Shown here one piece after another: positions 58,259 to 64,000 of a DNA stretch of 64,000 nucleotides (positions within the stretch are counted from its first letter, which is position 1; each line of letters begins with the position of its first letter). The stretch is from the NCBI GenBank assembly GCA_033398695.1, contig CM065817.1, positions 65,460,001-65,524,000 on the forward strand, given 5' to 3'. This DNA is from Orobanche coerulescens. Lineage: Eukaryota; Streptophyta; Magnoliopsida; Lamiales; Orobanchaceae. Both the position numbers and the translations under genes were made by a program. Under the pieces are notes generated by a model, which made no database searches, was not told the origin of the DNA, and was given only the letters and a program-made list of their open reading frames with translations.

Positions 58259-59728
58259 TATATATCGAAAGAGAGTTATTTTATCCACGTGTCAATGCTT
58301 CCATTATTCTGCATCCACAAATTTGTGAGAGCGAAATCACAAACACAAACTGTTGACGTCTGGTTTGGTCAACGTCACGTGTGCTGATCTGGACGAATGG
58401 ATCGAAGCCACGTAGAAAATAATAAACAGGATGTATAAACAGAATGAAAAGTATTGGACCATTAAATATTATTAATGATCTTGATAAAGAGTAGAGCCGG
58501 GCCGAAAATATTTTGGCCGGTCCGTATTGTTGGTGCTTGCTAATTACAAGTCTTATCCTTTTCTCTTTTCTCTCTTTTTTTTATCTCTCTTTATCTCTCT
58601 CTCTATATATTTTTCCCGTTTTTCCAAAGTCCCTCTTTAGTACATTCTTCCTACCTATATATAGCCAATTTTAGCCATTTTATGAGATGACAGCTGGAAG
58701 ATTCAGGTGAGCATGCTTATGACATTTGTCAAAGTGTAGTGACTTCCTTGACGCGTGTCACCTTCTTAGGTTTGCCTTGGGAAGGGAGATGACAACCCTC
58801 CTTAATTGTCCTATCTGCCTGTTCTTCGTGCTTTTGGCAATACTTATCTGTTGCGGCCGACAACGGAGTCGGCCCTCGAGCTTCCCGATGTCCTGGTCGG
58901 TCTACTATGGGGTCGTACCCCGAGCTTCCTGCTATTCTGGTCGGTCTTGTTATAATTATGGTTCGGAGCGTATTCATCCGGGATCTGCTCGGTCCTTCTG
59001 GGTCGGATTCCGGGTCGGCTCTAATGTCTCTGTCCAGTCCGGTTCCAACGGGTCTGGGAGACAATCGGGTCCATGACCGGTTCGGCTCCAGGATCTGCTG
59101 GGCTGGTCGGCTGCCTGGAGTGCTTAAGTGGATGTCAAGGTGGATCGACTACCAACACAAACTTTTGGAGAATAAAAATTAAAAAAAAAAGTTGCGCATG
59201 TACAAATGAAAAGAATATATTAAAATCGTCTGATCTTCTACAAATTTTTTATTGATAGAATCGATTATCTTCTATTATCTTTATACGAACCTATATATCA
59301 TTTCGGGAATAATATTTCATCCTTCTCGTGGTTCGCGTTTGCTGATAATAATTAGATTAGGTTACATAGGTAGTAGGGATTGTAGAACCTTCTAGAGGTA
59401 GTAGGATTTCTCTTATTTCTTTCGTCGTACGAAATCTTATGTGTAGAAGGAGACTCATTATAAAGTCTATATAAAGGCCTCTTATCAGTAATATCAATAT
59501 AATTATTCTATTCATTGTTCATAATTAATTGCATTATTTACAACTTCCACAAACGCATTATCAGCAAGTAACACCTCAATTTTATTGCAATTTCCGGAAA
59601 AAATTAGAATTTTTCCGGCCTAACCCTAGCAGCCCCACCGCAATCCACCGTTGCCCGACCCCCACGCCCACCTGATCATCCCGCCGCCCTGACTAACTTA
59701 GCTGCGCAATCCGCACGCCACCACCAAT
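58259..59728. other. GC-rich LTR-like and AT-rich DNA, no gene
   Basis: 58720-59160 is GC-rich with repeated CGGGTCGG and TGGTCGGTC phrases, like the U3 of an LTR. TATATAAAGGCC at about 59470-59481 looks like a retroelement promoter, followed by a leader-like stretch with TTTCCGGAAAAAATT and CT/CC-rich sequence that is split by the element at 59734. No LTR pair or coding motif could be assigned. Confidence 0.35.
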
Positions 59729-59733
59729 CCAGG

Positions 59734-60898
59734 TGTTGTTACCCAAAATATTATGCGGAGATAATATGCTGGAATAGATGAGTAACAAACAAATGAGAGA
59801 GCACGTCCGAGGAAAAGTAAATAACACAAGATTTGCCGGGTTTGTTAGGCCCGGGCTTGAATCTGAAGATTTTTCTTTGAAGAACAATGAGTGTTTCTTC
59901 AAGTATATGCTCCGGAGAATAGTGAGTGTTCTTCGAAATGGTCGGAATAAAAATGAAGGTAGATCCCCTTCTTCTAGCGCCAATTGTTGTTACCCAAAAT
60001 ATTATCCGGAGATGATATGCTGGAATGGGTGAGTAACAAACAAAATGCGAGAGCACGTCCGTGGGGAAGTAAATAACACAAGATTTGCCGGGGTTGTTAG
60101 TCCCGGGCTTGAATGCTCTCACGAGATATTATTAATATAAATACTTGTGAGTACAAATATTAATGTTAGAATACAATTACAATGAGTGTAAAAGACCCTA
60201 GTTAAATTGAGTGCTCCTCTGTAAGTTCTTGAACTGTAGGGAGTTCTCGTTTCTGCTGACCGCCTCTTGGTTAATAGGTTTTGAGAGAGAAAAGCCGAGA
60301 GAAAAGCAGACCCTTTTCCAAGTGCATGAAGCCTTCTATTTATAGGAGGAGCTGGGATGTCTTAATCCTGACGGGCGATTGCCTTTCCTGTATTATAATA
60401 AGGGGGCGATCATCTTTAACACATGGGTTGGTCTCTTTAAAGTCCGCGGCTGCTACCGACAACCAGTTGTGCGAACCAGTGAGAAGACGCCATGTGCCTT
60501 ACATCGCTGTCTTGCGAGGTCCACTTTGGACCTTTCGGCGGGTCTGTCGGTAGGTGAGGTTTGTCCTTGCCGTTTGACAGCTGTTGATGGGCTGGAGTCA
60601 AAGGCCTCTTCCTACGGCGCCTTTTCCGTATCTGCACGTGGGTCTCTACTCCGAGATCCGGTCTTGGTAGATATGACGGATGTTGGTTTTACACATGGCA
60701 TGAGGCGGTCGTCCTTGGCCGGGCACCAATGTCGATCGCTATGTGCCAAGAGACGATCGCCCTGGATGTCGATCGCTCGGAACTTGGACTTGATCTGGGA
60801 TCTTCGTCTGGAAGGTGTGCCGTGGCACTTTTGACGCTGACTCAGTCGCTCGGCCCTTATGTCGATCGCCGTCGAGATGTGCTAATCGCGACACAACA
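59734..60898 (-). mobile_element. Recombined Tat/Retand-like remnant: LTR, leader and LTR end
   Basis: Flanked by an exact 5-bp duplication CCAGG (59729-59733 and 60899-60903). On the minus strand a 914-bp LTR (60898-59985, TGTTGTGTCG to GGGTAACAACA) is followed by the primer site TTGGCGCTAGAAGAAGGG. About 110 bases of leader homologous to 26224-26350 come next. The last 129 bases are a second copy of the LTR end (59862-59734). Everything from gag to most of the 3' LTR is deleted; the junction lies at ATTCAAGCCCGGG. Confidence 0.88.
59985..60898 (-). repeat. LTR of the recombined Tat/Retand-like element
   Basis: 914 bp, the best-preserved LTR of the family also found at 42058-42304 plus 52942-53461. 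CGATCG(C) repeats fill the U3 half (60720-60890). CTATAAATAG, read on the minus strand, lies at about 60335-60344. Confidence 0.85.
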
Positions 60899-60903
60899 CC
60901 AGG

Positions 60904-61464
60904 CTCGAGTCTTTTGCTTCGTCCGACACACACCGGCCCATCACATCGATCACCTGGCCTCCCTTATTGCCTCGCTATTGCGATCCATTGTTAGCCCCAC
61001 CATCTAACCCGAGTCATCTTCCCCGACCCAGAGTGTCACATAACCAGGCTGGCTGCAACGATCCATCCGGCCGACTCAGCCGTGATCCGCTGTGAAGAGT
61101 AGCCCCACTCGCAGCGACCCGCGCCCGACATGACCATAAACCCTAGACCGATCAACCCTATTGCATGTTCAACCTGGCTCATACCGACTCAGACCAACCT
61201 ACTTTTTCCAGACCGATAATTTCAGACAACAACTTCGATATTTGTATTATCCAGACCCGACAAAGTTTACACCCTCGATTTCACGCCATCGCATCACTGC
61301 CAACCCATTGATCGAAGCACACCCTAAGTCGCTCCATATCACATATCTAATTTTGTTATCGTGATAATTATTTATAACATGCCCCTATTTCAATTCTCTC
61401 TTTTGGAAACTTTTTATTTTAAGGATATGGGTATTTGAGCTCTCAATTTTTAATGTTACTTTGT
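60904..61464. other. C-rich non-coding flank
   Basis: Continues the leader-like sequence interrupted at 59733: many CCGAC, GACCCG and ACACC phrases, low in G. No open frame with coding character. Possibly the leader or untranslated part of an unassigned retroelement. Confidence 0.3.
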
Positions 61465-62790
61465 GTTGCGATATTTCTTACACGCAAGTGCACGTTATTG
61501 TTTACAAGTAATAAAGTGATGAGTGAGTATCGTTCCCACGAGGACTGAATCACTAACTACCGATTTTATGTATTCTAGTTTTATTCGAACAATCGAATTT
61601 TGGGTTTGCAATTAATTATTAAAAGAATTAATAAAAGACTAGACAGTAAAAATGATCGCTTGAAGAGATAGAATCAAATGATAAATAAGTCTAGGATTCT
61701 GAATCCACCTCGGTTTATCCGAATTTACTCTCGATTATCTGAAGTTAATAATTTTCCCAATTTATTGAAGGCGGAGATTGCTAATATATTCTACCGCCTC
61801 TCCCGAGGTCAATTGAATTTTCTAAAGGCGAATAACGCACTCTATCCCTAGGTGAATTAATTCGTCAATAGGCAAAAAGCATAAAATCTCCAAAAGGCCA
61901 CGTAGTTCCTATGAGTATATTCCTATCTCACAGAATAAAATGGTCCTCACCAATAGTTCCTCACCAATTCTCCTCTCCCGATTCGAATTGAATGATTAAA
62001 TCAATACAACTATTGGCCAGATAATTGAAAGCATTAAACACGATTGGGAAAACTCAATAAAAAGGTGATTAATTAGATAATCTCAAGCAAATCCGTCAAA
62101 ACGTAGGTTTCATCAAAATCCTAGGTTAGGGTTTTAGCCTGACATACTAATAAATGAAAATACAGAATAAATGATTGAAAGCATTAAAATCAAACGCAGA
62201 TGAAGCTCGGATTCCTCCGTTCTTCTGGCTCGCCTCTGCTCTTGAAGTCTTCTCGCTTCTCTTCCTCTTCTCGTCTCACCAAGATTCTTTAATTCCCAAT
62301 GATCCCAAGATCAAAAGATGATTAATTAGGGTCTTAAACCCTTATTTATAGCTTTTCACAGTCTCCAAATCGCGTCCGTATGAGTAAGTCGAAAACTGGC
62401 TTCGAAACGGCCCAAATCCGCGTGATGCATACAAAAACCGCATAGTGTGCCGCGGCGCACTAAATCTGTGCCGCGGCACATGAACTTCAGCTGGATGCCT
62501 GGGCGCCATTAATTTCATCTGTGCCGCGGCTCACCTGGACTGTGCCGCGGCACAGAGTACAGTTTACTCTGTGCTTGCTGGTCTTCTGCGTGTGCCGCGG
62601 CCCTGCTTCCTTGTGCCGCGGCTCACGGCCAAAATTTGCCGTTTTCGCCCGTTTCGCCTCGTTTTAGCTTCCGGACTCCAATCTCCTAACAAACATATAA
62701 AATTAAGGCATTAAAAGCTCATTTAAGCAAATTCACTCTTCAAAACAATACAAATTAATGATAAATAAGCGTATAAAAATACGCCTAACA
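61465..62790 (-). repeat. LTR of a large gypsy element, Tat/Athila group (minus strand)
   Basis: Bounded by TGTTGCGATATTTC at 61465 and ATACGCCTAACA at 62790, so on the minus strand it starts TGTTAGGCGTA and ends ATCGCAACA. A TATA box (CTATAAATAA on the minus strand) lies at about 62341-62350. The U3 part (62445-62635) contains at least five copies of TGTGCCGCGGCAC-like palindromes. The stretch with TATCGTTCCCACGAGGACTG is a phrase common in plant gypsy LTRs. The rest of the element runs past the window end. Confidence 0.65.
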
Positions 62791-62812
62791 AATACCCCCA
62801 AACTTAAGCCTT
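62791..62812 (-). other. Polypurine tract of the gypsy element at the window end
   Basis: Minus-strand GGCTTAAGTTTGGGGGTAT directly precedes the LTR start TTGTTAGGCG. The AAGTTTGGGGG form is typical of Athila/Tat elements. Upstream on the minus strand is GCTTGAGGACAAGCAAAGG, a phrase that often precedes this tract. Confidence 0.7.
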
Positions 62813-64000
62813 TGCTTGTCCTCAAGCAAAAAGAATTAAATTCAATCAAAAGAATCTCGTGAATAGTCGTGCAACTCGTAGTGCTCAACCTAATCAATAC
62901 TATCCTGAAATTCTCTCTGAAACATACGGGTATCGTAATAGCGGGCTGCACTCAGAACACTGATTCTACAAAGTAACCAAGTTCAGTCCTAATCACTCGT
63001 TCATGAAGAAAATCCAGCTCAAAGATTAACAAACGTGAATCAAATCGACCGTCAATATGAAAGGCTAAAATAAACAAGCTAGTTCGCCCCGTTCCACAGT
63101 CTAATGGCAAAATTTTCACGAGTTTCATAGAAATAATCCTCGGACAGTATTCCCTTATATATATATATGCTCAAGAAATTGATTCGAGTTGACCACTAGG
63201 TTCGGATCTCGGGATGTTTCATCGGGATAATCCTAGGGTGGAACTTCCATTCTCATGTATTGGGAAACCGTTTGACGTAAAAGACACTCATGGGGCACAT
63301 GGATGCTTGTAGTTACTAAGTTCCCTTCTACAGCGGAGAAACAACTCGAATAGCTAATTCCCGCATGTCCGAATCAAGGGTGCTGTTTTACGCGAGAGTA
63401 AACAACGGGTCACACGAATACCCCCGGTTACTAGGCTCCCTATCATCGGCACATGTGAAATTTCTAAATCACTAGTCTAATCAGGGTCGTCGTTTTACGC
63501 GAGAGTAAACAACGGGTCACGTGAATACCCCCGGTTACTAGACTTCCATCATAGAACAAATATTATCTCGACTATTGGGAAAAACTGACCGATCCTCTCT
63601 CAATCTAAGTGCCAATACGACTAATGTAACTGGATGACTAACTAACCAAAAAATGTAACCAGACGTATCGATGGTGATTTTAAAACACGTATGTATCCTC
63701 TCTTATCCGCCAAGACCTCTACAATCACGAAAAATTTCGGACCTAAATAAATACCAAGCAGAAACAGAAATCACTGAATACAACTCGACTAAAACTTGAC
63801 CGTTTCTTCAGAGAGAAAAACAGTGTCGTAACATCAGTATTACACAAATAGAAGCACGAAAAATTCACGAATAGAGAAAAATTAAGACAAGCAAGGCCAT
63901 CGACCACAAATAACGCAAAGAAATGAAAAGTGCAACAAAAACAGTACAGCAATGAATGTAGCAACTGAAAGTAAACCCCCCCCCCCCCCCCCCAAAACTT
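62813..64000 (-). other. Non-coding 3' internal region of the gypsy element (runs off the window)
   Basis: No pol or gag motif. A block containing ACGCGAGAGTAAACAACGGG and AATACCCCCGGTTACTAG occurs at 63386 and 63493, a 107-base spacing, with a weaker third version near 63275. A C homopolymer of about 18 bases ends at 63994. This fits the long untranslated segment between pol and the 3' LTR of Tat/Athila elements. Confidence 0.55.

Noticed and set aside
58726..59182. Open frames on both strands in the GC-rich stretch
   Set aside because: Both strands are open over the same bases, and composition is repetitive CGG/GGTC; fits an LTR U3, not a gene.
61465..62790. Considered as a Tekay-like LTR
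   Set aside because: Its termini, AAGTTTGGGGG polypurine tract and internal phrases differ from the Tekay LTRs here and fit the Tat/Athila group better.

Overview
This window looks like nuclear DNA of a flowering plant, most likely a eudicot. It holds one intact intron-rich housekeeping gene with plant-type GT/AG introns. Most of the rest is nested LTR retrotransposons, DNA transposons, MITEs and simple-sequence tracts. No bacterial, organellar, CRISPR, rRNA or tRNA features were seen.

Layout. 1-741: 3' end of a probable hAT element with its last two exons and subterminal repeats. 1553-9168 (minus): complete 13-exon class-I asparagine synthetase gene (586 codons), with a TATA box at about 9390. 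Its 4.2-kb first intron is a transposon graveyard: a five-copy 174-bp array inside an inverted-repeat element, two hAT elements with exact 8-bp target duplications, and a Stowaway-like MITE. 10881-21321: internally deleted MULE transposase relic, split by a complete 9.66-kb Tekay/Del-like Ty3 element (11202-20862) with a GAACC duplication. 21608-24760: 3' part of an Athila-like element. 25073-29575: gag-only LTR element (TR-GAG type). 29576-33551: CA-rich low-complexity DNA ending in a decayed fragment of an SDA1-like gene (minus strand). 33552-42057: second Tekay-like element, 5'-truncated on the left. 42058-53461: one LTR of a Tat/Retand-like family, split by a complete 10.6-kb Ty1/copia element (42305-52936, GCAAC duplication). 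The copia leader itself carries a 935-bp fold-back element with a 33-bp palindrome array. 53462-57567: gene-like minus-strand exons, a local duplication, and gypsy remnants. 57568-58258: small Helitron-like element. 59734-60898: recombined remnant (LTR + leader + LTR end) of the Tat/Retand-like family with a CCAGG duplication. 61465-64000: LTR, polypurine tract and non-coding 3' internal region of another large gypsy element on the minus strand, running off the window.

How it fits together. Only the asparagine synthetase gene appears functional. The transposon nest can be ordered by insertion: MULE before gypsy 1; SDA1 fragment before gypsy 2; the Tat/Retand LTR before both gypsy 2 and copia; the fold-back element inside copia. 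All retrotransposon polyproteins carry stops or frameshifts. The most unusual objects are the palindrome-array fold-back element, the gag-only LTR element, and the clustered GC-rich palindromes that each of several unrelated LTR families carries. I found no convincing new multi-gene system.
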